From the NCBI RefSeq assembly GCF_000517265.1, contig NZ_AYSJ01000002.1:846306-910305 (forward strand): a DNA stretch of 64,000 nucleotides, in the 5' to 3' direction. The notes under the pieces were generated by a model. It searched no databases. It saw nothing but the letters and a program-made list of their open reading frames with translations, and had not been told where the DNA came from. The translations under genes were made by a program, and so were the position numbers. This stretch comes from Photorhabdus khanii NC19 (lineage in GTDB: Bacteria > Pseudomonadota > Gammaproteobacteria > Enterobacterales > Enterobacteriaceae). Positions within the stretch are counted from its first letter, which is position 1. Each line of letters starts with the position of its first letter. Shown one piece after another: positions 9,122 to 17,423 of this stretch.

Positions 9122-9790
9122 CTAAGACAATAAAAATCTCTCTGGTACATAATGATGAAAATTATTCGCCAGACAGTATTCTTCTAATTGTTGACTGGAA
9201 TTAATACCTATCTTGCTATATATCCGGGATATATATGTTTTAACAGTATGATGAGCAATATTCAATCTCTGTCCAATCTGTTTTCTGGTGTATTTTTGTA
9301 AAAAGAAAAAAATGATATCCCATTCACGTTGAGTAAAAAGATCCGTTGGTGGTTGGAGTATAATGGATGAGGGTAAATTTTTATGATATTGATGTAACTG
9401 GGTCAATGAATACTCTTTAGCTTTCCATCCATGGAAAAGGATCCCGACACATTCTCTTTCATCATTATATAATGGGAGTTTTTCTTGAAAATAGGATGAT
9501 AGAATTTTATTTTTCCCATATATATGTGTTTCAATGGAACATATTCTTTCTTCTTTTGCCATTACAGTTTTATCATGATTTATGAATTCTTTTGAAAATT
9601 CAGCTCCATTCCAAGGGATTTCATTGTCATAAAGCCCTTCATAATCAAATGAATCTGAAAGGTTTTGTAGGCGTTTAAATGCCGTATTACCATGAATAAA
9701 GCATGAAGAACTATCTTTTATTCCCCATGGTTCATTGCTTAATTCCATTGTGTTGATGATTTGAGGTGATATCGCATAGTTCTTCTTCAT
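9122..9790 (-). CDS. PAS4-LuxR solo regulator (class B)
   Basis: A 222-residue regulator beginning MKKNYAISPQIINTMELSNE, with the same PAS4 sensor plus C-terminal GerE helix-turn-helix layout as its neighbours. AAAGGAGTTTTT gives a strong ribosome site. It is the only complete class B gene; two truncated class B starts (10567-10692 and 11469-11597) occupy the equivalent place after the other class A genes. Its C-terminal half (KQIGQRLNIAHHTVKTYISR, LANNFHHYVPERF) almost matches that of the gene at 7622 and differs from the class A type. Target genes and ligand are unknown. Confidence 0.85.
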   Translation of the reverse strand: MKKNYAISPQIINTMELSNEPWGIKDSSSCFIHGNTAFKRLQNLSDSFDYEGLYDNEIPWNGAEFSKEFINHDKTVMAKEERICSIETHIYGKNKILSSYFQEKLPLYNDERECVGILFHGWKAKEYSLTQLHQYHKNLPSSIILQPPTDLFTQREWDIIFFFLQKYTRKQIGQRLNIAHHTVKTYISRIYSKIGINSSQQLEEYCLANNFHHYVPERFLLS

Positions 9791-9814
9791 AAAAACTCCT
9801 TTATAATTTTGGAC

Positions 9815-10501
9815 TTAAAGAAACATGCTGCTTTCTGGGTGCACAAATCTTTCTGGCACATAGAGATCATAATCATTGAGGCGACAATATTCCTCCAATT
9901 GATAACAGGAATTAACGCCAATCTTTTTATATATCCGAGCCATATGGGTTTCAACTGTGCGATAGGAGATATCTAGCATCTTGCCCATTTGTTTACTGGT
10001 ATATTTGTGCAAGGAGAGGAAGATAATATCCCATTCCCGTTGAGTAAAAAGATTCGTTGGTGGTTGGAACAGAATAGAAGCTGGGAGTTTACCATGGTAT
10101 AAACGGGTTAATGAGAAATCTTGGGCTTTCCATAAGTGATATATAATCCCCATACAATCACCATTTTCATGGTAAAGGGGGGATTTTTCACAGAAATAAG
10201 ACGAAAATGATTTTATTTCACCCCAAATATGTGTTTCGAGAGAAACATATGATTTTTCTTCTTGCATTACCTTTTGATCATGATGAATATATTCCTTTGC
10301 AAATTCAGCGCCATTCCAAGGAAGCTCATCATCATAAAGACCTTCAAAATCAAATGATTTTTGGAAATTTTTGAGAGACTTTAATGCTTGATTGCCATAA
10401 ATAAAGCATGAGTTTTGATCTTTGATTCCCCAAGGATCATTACTTTGTTGTATTGTATTAATGATTTGAGATGAAATAATTAGATTGTTGGTCTTGCTCA
10501 T
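9815..10501 (-). CDS. PAS4-LuxR solo regulator (class A, third tandem copy)
   Basis: A 228-residue regulator beginning MSKTNNLIISSQIINTIQQS. The PAS4-like sensor covers about 15-130, and the LuxR-type helix-turn-helix about 155-215 (FTQREWDIIFLSLHKYTSKQ, then MLDISYRTVETHMARIYKKI). The C-terminus NDYDLYVPERFVHPESSMFL is shared with the next two class A genes. AATAGGAGTTAATT precedes the ATG. It lies 24 bases upstream of the class B gene, so the two are probably co-transcribed. It belongs to a tandem repeat with a period near 900 bases. Confidence 0.85.
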   Translation of the reverse strand: MSKTNNLIISSQIINTIQQSNDPWGIKDQNSCFIYGNQALKSLKNFQKSFDFEGLYDDELPWNGAEFAKEYIHHDQKVMQEEKSYVSLETHIWGEIKSFSSYFCEKSPLYHENGDCMGIIYHLWKAQDFSLTRLYHGKLPASILFQPPTNLFTQREWDIIFLSLHKYTSKQMGKMLDISYRTVETHMARIYKKIGVNSCYQLEEYCRLNDYDLYVPERFVHPESSMFL

Positions 10502-10566
10502 AATTAACTCCTATTGTACAGTTAATGATTAATGGTTTAAATTTATAATTCCCTATTGGCAATATC

Positions 10567-10692
10567 TTATGAATGAATTTTTTTCGCAGAATTACCATAA
10601 ATAAAGCATGAAGAACTATCTTTCACTTCCCTCGGTTCATTGCTTAATTCCATTGTATTGATAATCTGAGTTGATATTTCATAGCTCTTCAT
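10567..10692 (-). pseudogene. Truncated class B PAS4-LuxR gene (41 codons)
   Basis: Begins MKSYEISTQIINTMELSNEP and ends SCFIYGNSAKKIHS. It matches the first 35 residues of the class B gene, then joins unrelated sequence and stops. It sits 24 bases after a class A gene, exactly as the complete class B gene does. The same deletion junction occurs in the copy at 11469-11597, so truncation preceded duplication. Confidence 0.7.
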
Positions 10693-10716
10693 AAAAACTC
10701 CGTGATAGTTTGAAAT

Positions 10717-11403
10717 TTAAAGAAACATGCTACTTTCTGGGTGCACAAATCTTTCTGGCACATAGAGATCATAATCATTGAGGCGACAATATTCCTCCAA
10801 TTGATAACAGGAATTAACGCCAATTTTTCTGTATATCCGAGCTATATGGGTTTCAACTGTGCGATAGGAGATATCTAACATCTTGCCCATTTGTTTACTG
10901 GTATACTTTTGCAAGGAGAGGAAAATAATATCCCATTCCCGTTGAGTAAATAAGTCAGTTGGTGGTTGGAACAGAATAGATGCTGGGAGTTTACCGTGAT
11001 ATAAACGGGTTAATGAGAAATCTTGGGCTTCCCACCCACGAAAAAGAATTCCTATGCATTCTTTTTCATCATTATATAGTGGATATTTTTCGCAAAAATA
11101 AGATGACAAAAATTTATTTTTTCCATACCTATGTGTTTCAAGTGAACATACCCTTTGTCCTTTTGTCATTACGCTTTTATCATGATTTACGTGTTCTTTT
11201 GCAAACTCTGCTCCAGCCCAAGGGAGCTCGTCGTCAAAACACCCTTCATAATTAAATGAATTTGGAAGATTTTGAAGATACTTAACTGACTGGTTACCAT
11301 AAATCCAGCATGAGTTCTGATCTTTGATCCCCCAGGGCTCATTACTTTGCTGCATTGTATTAATGACTTGAGGTGAAATAATTAGCTTATTAGTTTTACT
11401 CAT
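10717..11403 (-). CDS. PAS4-LuxR solo regulator (class A, second tandem copy)
   Basis: A 228-residue regulator beginning MSKTNKLIISPQVINTMQQS, with PAS4-like sensor and C-terminal GerE helix-turn-helix. Its DNA-binding half is almost identical to the flanking class A genes (MLDISYRTVETHIARIYRKI), while its sensor differs at many positions (SCWIYGNQSVKYLQNLPNSF). This is the pattern expected if ligand specificity diversifies under a constant DNA target. AATAGGATTTAATT precedes the start. Confidence 0.85.
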   Translation of the reverse strand: MSKTNKLIISPQVINTMQQSNEPWGIKDQNSCWIYGNQSVKYLQNLPNSFNYEGCFDDELPWAGAEFAKEHVNHDKSVMTKGQRVCSLETHRYGKNKFLSSYFCEKYPLYNDEKECIGILFRGWEAQDFSLTRLYHGKLPASILFQPPTDLFTQREWDIIFLSLQKYTSKQMGKMLDISYRTVETHIARIYRKIGVNSCYQLEEYCRLNDYDLYVPERFVHPESSMFL

Positions 11404-11468
11404 AATTAAATCCTATTGTATAGTTAATGGGCAATCGTTTAAATTTATAATTCCCTATTGGTAATACA

Positions 11469-11597
11469 TTATGAATGAATTTTTTTCGCAGAATTGCCGT
11501 AAATAAAGAATGAAGAACTATCTTTCACTCCCCTCGGTTCATTGCTTATTTCCGTTGTGTTGATAATTTGAGGTGATATTGTATAGTTCTTCTTCAT
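11469..11597 (-). pseudogene. Truncated class B PAS4-LuxR gene (42 codons)
   Basis: Begins MKKNYTISPQIINTTEISNE and ends FFIYGNSAKKIHS. It is the paralogue of the remnant at 10567-10692, sharing the same cut after YGN.A and the same tail. It lies 24 bases downstream of the class A gene at 11622. AAAGGAGTTTTT still precedes its ATG, so a short peptide could in principle be made. Confidence 0.7.
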
Positions 11598-11621
11598 AAA
11601 AACTCCTTTATAATTTAGGAT

Positions 11622-12308
11622 TTAAACAAACATTCTGCTTTCTGGATGCACAAATCTTTCTGGTACATAGATATCATAATCATTGAGGCGGCAATAATCC
11701 TCCAATTGATAACAGGAATTAACGCCAATCTTTTTGTATATCCGAGCCATATGGGTTTCAACTGTGCGATAGGAGATATCTAGCATCTTGCCCATTTGTT
11801 TACTGGTATACTTTTGCAAGGAGAGGAAAATAATATCCCATTCCCGTTGAGTAAACAAATCAGTCGGTGGTTGGAATAGAATAGTTGCTGGGAGTTTACC
11901 ATGATAGAAACGGGTTAATGAGAAATCCTGGGCTTTCCATGTATGGAAAAGGACTCCGACACATTCGTTTTCATCATTATATAATGGAAATTTTTCTTGA
12001 AAATAAGATGATAGAATTTTTTCTTTCCCGAAGACATGTGTTTCAAGTGAACATATCCTTGCTTCTTTTGTTATTACGGTTTTATCATGGATAATGAATT
12101 CTTTTGCAAATCCAGCTCCGTCCCAAGGAATTTCATCGTCAAAAAGCCCCTCGTAATCAAATGAATCTGAAAGATTTTGAAGATGTCTAAATGCCATATT
12201 GCCATAAATAAAGCATGAATTTTTATCTTTTATCCCCCAAGGTTCATTACTTTGCTGCATTGTATTAATAACTTGAGGTGAAATAATTAGCTTATCAGTT
12301 TTGCTCAT
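11622..12308 (-). CDS. PAS4-LuxR solo regulator (class A, first tandem copy)
   Basis: A 228-residue regulator beginning MSKTDKLIISPQVINTMQQS, with a PAS4-like sensor (about 15-130) and a LuxR helix-turn-helix ending in NDYDIYVPERFVHPESRMFV. It is first of the class A genes in transcription order, 42 bases after the class C gene. AATAGGACTTAATT... style ribosome sites recur in front of all class A genes. No autoinducer-binding (Autoind_bind) domain and no luxI homologue are nearby. Confidence 0.85.
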   Translation of the reverse strand: MSKTDKLIISPQVINTMQQSNEPWGIKDKNSCFIYGNMAFRHLQNLSDSFDYEGLFDDEIPWDGAGFAKEFIIHDKTVITKEARICSLETHVFGKEKILSSYFQEKFPLYNDENECVGVLFHTWKAQDFSLTRFYHGKLPATILFQPPTDLFTQREWDIIFLSLQKYTSKQMGKMLDISYRTVETHMARIYKKIGVNSCYQLEDYCRLNDYDIYVPERFVHPESRMFV

Positions 12309-12349
12309 AATTAAGTCCTATTGCACAGTTAATGGCTAGTGGTTTAAAT

Positions 12350-13039
12350 TTATAACTCCCTGCTACCAATAGTGAAAAATCTTTCAGGAACATAAAGGTG
12401 ATAGTTATTTTTCTTGCAGAAATCTTCTAATTCCATATGGAGTGGTAAATTGAATTTCTGATAAATCGACTGAATATGATTAATAACATCTTCTGTACTG
12501 ATCATTAATTCTTTACTGATGCTTTCTTCATCTTGTGAACGCAGAGTCAGAAAAATAATCTCCCACTCAGTCTGCGTCAGTATGTTATTAGGTGGTATAA
12601 ATTGCAGGGTTGACGGCGATGTTTTTTCATAATAGGAAGAAACAGAAAAATCTTGGGTTTTGTACATATGTAAAATAATCCCCATGCAATCACCCTTTTC
12701 ATCACAAAGGGGATATTTGTCACAAAGATAGGTTTGTTTAACTTTATGTTCTCCAAGCAGATGGGTTTCCAGTGAAGTGACCCGTTGCATAGTTTGAATC
12801 GCTTTTTGATCCTGACGGTAGAATTCTTCTGCACATTCGGCGATAGGTAAGGGTAATTCACCGGCAGAAAGCCCTATAATATCGAAATCTTCAGGAAGGT
12901 TAAGTAGTTGATAGAAAGCAGAATTAGCATAAATAAATCTTGATTGCAGATCTTTAGCTGCCCAAGGCTCATTACTTCTGTCCCACATTTGAGTTAATTG
13001 TGGTGTGATATTACTGGGGTTTTTTCTGATGTTTGACAT
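12350..13039 (-). CDS. PAS4-LuxR solo regulator (class C)
   Basis: A 229-residue regulator beginning MSNIRKNPSNITPQLTQMWD, a more divergent member of the array. The PAS4-like sensor has SNEPWAAKDLQSRFIYANSA, and the C-terminal half has a recognisable but more diverged helix-turn-helix (LTQTEWEIIFLTL, ISTEDVINHIQSIYQKF). A 277-codon frame is open, but TAGGAGCTGTT in front of ATG 13039 and the start of family similarity make this the likely start. It heads the leftward array, so its promoter probably drives much of the cluster. Its N-terminal opening resembles the separate gene at 31663-32334. Confidence 0.82.
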   Translation of the reverse strand: MSNIRKNPSNITPQLTQMWDRSNEPWAAKDLQSRFIYANSAFYQLLNLPEDFDIIGLSAGELPLPIAECAEEFYRQDQKAIQTMQRVTSLETHLLGEHKVKQTYLCDKYPLCDEKGDCMGIILHMYKTQDFSVSSYYEKTSPSTLQFIPPNNILTQTEWEIIFLTLRSQDEESISKELMISTEDVINHIQSIYQKFNLPLHMELEDFCKKNNYHLYVPERFFTIGSREL

Positions 13040-14040
13040 AACAGCTCCTAAATCTTTATTTAAGTTATTATTTGAAACTTTTGTTTGCCGATTACGCTTC
13101 AAGTGGGCCGTTATATAATAGAAGATAATAACTTTCTCGTCAAAAATCGTATATTTATTAATTGATTTTTTACTATTTAACAATGTGATTTTAAATCAAT
13201 AAAAATATAACTATATTTATTATTTTATACGAAAATTGTTTTATGGCTTGTTGAAGAAATAGCACGAGGCTGTGGTTGTACTCGCTGTTGCGCCTGATAT
13301 CTGGCGTCTTTTAGCGATAAAGCGTGTGTTATCAAAGGTAGATATAAGTGCAGATTGTGTCCGAAGTCATTCGTAGCCTCTTCAGTTGTTAATGGATAAA
13401 TAATTATTTGTCCTAATGCTTGATAGCTATTTTACTAAGCTGTTTCATTTACTCTTATTTGTAATAAAGAGCAATTATTAACCGTGTTCTGAGGAAGACG
13501 ATAGTTTTTGAACACATTTCTAGTGTAACCCGAAGAGCAGGATAAGCAAATTACGCCTCTTGTATTAAGTGTATATTTAGGGTTTTAAACACTATCTGTT
13601 TTTACTGTTTATTTAAAAGCATGTTTTGCAGCAATTATTTTTATTGAAATAAGTAGTAAATACTTAATGGTGAGGCTAATATAAGAATTGCAATATGTAC
13701 ACCAATTGGTTGTGATAACTCAGTATGCGTCATGTTATGCAATTAAATGATCACTTTAAGCGGTTCATTGAAGTATTTATTACGATACCAATTCGTGTAA
13801 GAATAATTAAACTTCTGTACCTGGATGTAATATTTCAAACAACAATCATCTCTCTTTCTATATCGGAGAATTTGCTGTGCTTTGCGGGGTTTGATGTCTT
13901 AGCACAGCTATTTTTTTAGTATTCCGCACCAGTGCGGGCCCAGGGGAAAAGCTGTAACAACATAAAAACATTGGTCTGATAAATAGGAAGCGGATATGAG
14001 CATAGTACCTTGCATAACCAAACTGAGGAAGGAAGCAGGA
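13040..14040. other. Intergenic region between the LuxR array and the Ner-like gene
   Basis: One kilobase without a supportable gene. The part up to about 13565 is the second copy of the duplicated segment described at 8477-9121 and must contain the promoter of the leftward array. The remainder is AT-rich; nothing else was recognised. Confidence 0.55.
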
Positions 14041-14253
14041 ATGATCGAAAGACACGATTGGCATAAAGCAGATATTATTGCGGCGCTGAAAAAACGAGGA
14101 ACATCGTTGGCGGCAGTTTCGAGAGAAGCAGGGCTTGCGTCATCTACTTTATCAAATGTTTTACACCGTCCATGGCCCAAGGGAGAGCGGATTATTGCGA
14201 CCATTTTAAATTGTGAGCCATCTGAAATATGGCCAAGTAGATATTTTAAGTAA
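14041..14253 (+). CDS. Ner/Nlp-type helix-turn-helix regulator
   Basis: A 70-residue basic protein starting MIERHDWHKADIIAALKKRG, with the Ner signature: W-H-x-A-DI-x-A-LK-RG, then VSREAGLASSTLSNVL as the helix-turn-helix and W-P-x-GE-x-IIA near the end, finishing PSEIWPSRYFK. Ner proteins are phage Mu-type lysogeny repressors, and Nlp/SfsB are chromosomal relatives. The start at 14041 is chosen because AGGAAGGAAGCAGGA lies directly in front and the product then has the usual Ner length; an earlier ATG at 13996 is open. No Mu-like prophage genes are nearby. Confidence 0.8.
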   Translation: MIERHDWHKADIIAALKKRGTSLAAVSREAGLASSTLSNVLHRPWPKGERIIATILNCEPSEIWPSRYFK

Positions 14254-14457
14254 ATTATTATTCGTAAAAATTTACTTGAACTTTTCATAACAGAGTTAAT
14301 GAGAAGGGAATTCAATGTCTGAGGTACGAGCAGAATTTTTAACAAATGACAGTTCTCTTTGTACATCAGGCATGATTTTGATAAACAGGTGTTTCTACAT
14401 ATTGAATAAAGTTCGGTGGTATTTTGCAAAGATGAAAATTTATTTCTCTTTAAACAA

Positions 14458-14614
14458 AGAATACAGTCGAATTAAGTGCGGTCGGGTAACATGCTGCACT
14501 TATCCGACTCTTCGCCATTATTGGGTACTGATATAATATTGTATTTTTATTTTACGGTGTTAACTGAGTTAAACCGGCGATCGCCTTTTCAAGATACTGA
14601 CGATGGCAACCTAA
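14458..14614. repeat. Left direct repeat of the malY 3' end plus terminator (island boundary)
   Basis: This segment aligns in the same orientation with about 27519-27690. It shares the block around ATATAATATTGTATTTTT, the end of the malY coding region and an imperfect hairpin (AGTCGAATTAAGTGC ... GCACTTATCCGACT). On the minus strand 14614-14552 reads LGCHRQYLEKAIAGLTQLTP and stop, against LGCPRQYLEKVITGLIQLTP in the intact gene. The copy has only this 20-residue tail, so it is a 3' remnant rather than a gene. With the right copy it brackets the whole Rhs island. Confidence 0.75.
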
Positions 14615-14990
14615 AATCATTAAACATAAACACGATACAAAAAATTTCGTGATATATGTCACGTTTTTAAGATTGATCGGATATTAATCAATCGAACAAA
14701 CAAGACACAGTCAATTTTTTGTTATATTTTACCGATGAGATATTAAACAGATAAAACTACGCATTATTTGTCGTGACTCTCTCTTTGGTAACCGATGGCA
14801 TAGCAGCCCAGGTTACCTGTTCAATGCAGGTTATCAACAAGACTATCAGCAACAGACTGCTAGCAGCCTCATTGGCTTAATGTTTTTCCCCAAGGGGGTC
14901 TCTTTAACCCCTTGATGATTATGACTACACGCAAAAAACCGCCGGACCGAGGGTCTGTGCGTTGAATATCCTCATGAAAAATAAGGGGGC
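14615..14990. promoter_or_regulatory. Leader region of the vgrG-rhs operon
   Basis: About 375 bases with no gene. It has two short inverted repeats: GGTAACC (14787-14793) with GGTTACC (14811-14817), and CAAGGGG (14891-14897) with CCCCTTG (14908-14914). Neither is followed by a clear T-run. They may be operator or leader-RNA structures; the promoter could not be placed. Confidence 0.35.
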
Positions 14991-14993
14991 GTG

Positions 14994-16916
14994 ATGTCAT
15001 TGCAGAAAAATCAACCCAGGCCATCTGGTGCCAAACACCTTGCCGACCGGCTAAAAACGCAAAGTGCCAGCGGCTTACAATTTACCCTCACTGCCGGTGG
15101 ATTACCGCCTGAAACCTTTGTCGTCGCCGGCTTTTCACTGAATGAAGCTTTCTCCACCCCCTTTAAGCTGGCGGTCAGTTTAGCCAGTGCCGACCCGGCC
15201 ATTGATTTCGCCGCGGTCCTCGATAGCAGCGCTACCTTGTCCATCCTGCGTGCAGGCAAAATCGAGCGTACCGTCACCGGCATGGTCGCCAGCTTTGTTC
15301 AGGGCAATACCGGGAAACATCAAACCCGCTACGAGATGACTCTCTATCCCGATATGTGGCGCACCACCCTGCGCCAGAATTCACGGATTTTTCAGCGGCA
15401 GGATATCAAAACCATTCTCACCACCCTGCTCAAAGAGAGCGGCGTCCGGGATGTGATATTCCGCCTGCGTTACTCACACCCGGAACGGGAATTCTGCGTT
15501 CAGTACCGGGAAACCGATTTTGATTTTCTGCAACGGCTGACCGCCGAAGAGGGCATTTTTTACTTCTTTGAGTTCAACGAGAATAAAAACACCCTGGTGT
15601 TTGCCGACGTTGCGGGTGCCCTCGGCGAAGGCCCGCTATTGCCTTACCACCCCGATGAGGCAACTCAGGCCCAGCAATTATGCGTCACCACCCTGACCCG
15701 GCAGGCTCAGGTGCGCCCGGCCACCGTGGAGTTGAAAGATTACACCTTCAAAAATCCGGTCTGGGCTGCTGAGTTTCGGCATCATATGCGGGAAAAAAAC
15801 CTCCAGCACACCGGCTATGAACACTTTGACTTCCCCGGTCGCTTTAAAGACGAACAGCACGGTGCCGATTTTACCCGCTATCGGCTGGAAGCCCTGCGCA
15901 ATAATGCCCTGACCGGCTATGGTGAAAGTAACGACGCCGCTATGCAGCCGGGCGTGCTGTTCACCCTGGTCAACCATCCCCGTGATGACCTCAACCAACT
16001 CTGGCAGTTGATCCGTGTCTCTCATACCGGCCACCAGCCACAAGCGCTGGATCAGGCCACCGGGGATACCGGCACCATCATGAGCAACCAGTTCACTTTT
16101 ATCCCATATCACCAAAACTGGCGTCCAATGCCACAATCCAAACCGGTTATAGATGGCCCACAGATAGCCAAAGTGGTTGGCCCGGCCGGGGAAGAGATCT
16201 TCTGTGATAAATACGGTCGTATCCGGCTGCAATTTCTGTGGGACCGTTACGGTCAGAGTGATGACAACAGCTCGTGCTGGATACGGGTAACACAACCGTG
16301 GGCCGGTCAGGGCTGGGGCATGCTGGCGATCCCGCGTGTCGGTCAGGAGGTGGTGGTGGACTTTCTCAACGGCGACCCGGACCAGCCGATTGTCACCGGG
16401 CGCACCTATCATGCCAATAACATCCCGCCGGGAACCTTACCGGGCAGCAAAACCCAGATGGCCCTGCGCTCAAAAACGCACAAGGGCGAAGGTTACAACG
16501 AACTGCGCTTTGAGGATGCCAAAGGCAGCGAAGCCCTGTCGCTGCACGCTCAACGGGATATGCATACCCGGGTGAAACATCGCCAGACACTCACCGTGGA
16601 AGCCGCCGACCGTGAGATTACCGTGACGGCCGGTGATGAAAACACCGTCATTAAACAAGGTAACCTCAAGGAAACCATCTGCCAGCTGCGCAGCACCGAA
16701 GCCAATCAGGTCCAGGTCAGGGCCAAAGCCGGTAAAGCCGGCGACGGCACTCAACTCTATGAAGCCGGTGACAATATCACGCTGACGGTCGGCGCGGGAA
16801 AAATCGTGATGACCCAGGAGAGCATCAAACTCTTCTTCGGCGGCGAGGCCAACAGTATTGAAATCAATGCCAGCGGCGTCATTGTGCTGGGCAGCAACAT
16901 CAATATGAACAAGTAA
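14994..16916 (+). CDS. vgrG: T6SS spike protein VgrG
   Basis: A 640-residue trimeric spike protein that caps the T6SS tube and carries effectors. The N-terminal gp27-like part has FEFN, YRETDFDFLQRL and EEGIFYFFEF motifs (about 170-200). The gp5-like OB fold contains the typical KYGRIRLQFLWDRYGQ and WAGQGWGMLAIPRVGQEVVV segments followed by NGDPDQPIVTGRTYH. A repetitive beta-helix C-terminus ends GSNINMNK. There is no extra C-terminal effector domain, so the cargo is loaded in trans, most likely the Rhs protein encoded next. AAGGGGGCGTG precedes the ATG; GTG 14991 directly in front is also open. GC content here is clearly higher than in the flanking DNA. Confidence 0.95.
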   Translation: MSLQKNQPRPSGAKHLADRLKTQSASGLQFTLTAGGLPPETFVVAGFSLNEAFSTPFKLAVSLASADPAIDFAAVLDSSATLSILRAGKIERTVTGMVASFVQGNTGKHQTRYEMTLYPDMWRTTLRQNSRIFQRQDIKTILTTLLKESGVRDVIFRLRYSHPEREFCVQYRETDFDFLQRLTAEEGIFYFFEFNENKNTLVFADVAGALGEGPLLPYHPDEATQAQQLCVTTLTRQAQVRPATVELKDYTFKNPVWAAEFRHHMREKNLQHTGYEHFDFPGRFKDEQHGADFTRYRLEALRNNALTGYGESNDAAMQPGVLFTLVNHPRDDLNQLWQLIRVSHTGHQPQALDQATGDTGTIMSNQFTFIPYHQNWRPMPQSKPVIDGPQIAKVVGPAGEEIFCDKYGRIRLQFLWDRYGQSDDNSSCWIRVTQPWAGQGWGMLAIPRVGQEVVVDFLNGDPDQPIVTGRTYHANNIPPGTLPGSKTQMALRSKTHKGEGYNELRFEDAKGSEALSLHAQRDMHTRVKHRQTLTVEAADREITVTAGDENTVIKQGNLKETICQLRSTEANQVQVRAKAGKAGDGTQLYEAGDNITLTVGAGKIVMTQESIKLFFGGEANSIEINASGVIVLGSNINMNK

Positions 16917-16955
16917 CCCGGCCCCTCAACACCTTAAGATGATCAGGACCCCACC

Positions 16956-17357
16956 ATGACCCAGGAAACCCGCTTCATCCCGTTTCACTTCAATGCCGGC
17001 ACAGTGAAGGTGCCCCACGACTGGCAGGATGTCAGCCTGTTAGTCCTCAGCAGCGACGGGGATCACCACGGCAGCAGCTTCACCCTGTCCCGCGATACCC
17101 TGCCCTGGGGACTCGATTTTACCCAGTTTGCTGAACGGGAAATCCACTCACTCGGCCAGACACTGAAAAACTATCAGGCCATCGCTCAGGAAACCGGCGA
17201 GCTGAACGGCATCACCACCGTCACCTCAGAGTTCACCTGGACTTCGCCCCAGGGCCCGCTGCATCAACTGATGCTGCTGCTGCATCAGCCGGAACAGAAA
17301 TTAATCCTGACCACCAAATGGCCGGGACCAAAACGCCGGCCCAGCGTGAACAGATGA
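16956..17357 (+). CDS. EagR-type DcrB/DUF1795 effector chaperone, C-terminus frameshifted
   Basis: A 133-residue protein of the DcrB-like (DUF1795) family. EagR members bind the N-terminal transmembrane segments of Rhs effectors and load them on VgrG. Family features are the opening RFIPFHFNAGTVKVP.DW.D and SFTLSRDTLPWG, and the gene sits between vgrG and rhs. The last residues (WPGPKRRPSVNR) are out of frame. Restoring one A in the run at about 17315-17319 would give MAGTKTPAQREQMKAMMTSF and a stop at 17404, the normal ending just before rhs. As it stands about 29 C-terminal residues are lost, which may weaken loading of the Rhs toxin; a sequencing indel is the alternative. Confidence 0.85.
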   Translation: MTQETRFIPFHFNAGTVKVPHDWQDVSLLVLSSDGDHHGSSFTLSRDTLPWGLDFTQFAEREIHSLGQTLKNYQAIAQETGELNGITTVTSEFTWTSPQGPLHQLMLLLHQPEQKLILTTKWPGPKRRPSVNR

Positions 17358-17423
17358 AGGCCATGATGACCTCATTTCAACCTCGTCCCCACGACAGTGA
17401 ATAACAGCCGGGAGTGAGTCACC

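Noticed and set aside
7622..13039. Possibility that the LuxR genes form a quorum-sensing system with a luxI synthase
   Set aside because: No luxI-like gene is present and the sensor domain is PAS4-like rather than the acyl-homoserine lactone binding type.
14315..14536. 73-codon plus-strand frame after the Ner-like gene
   Set aside because: It runs into the duplicated malY terminator region and has no protein-like features.
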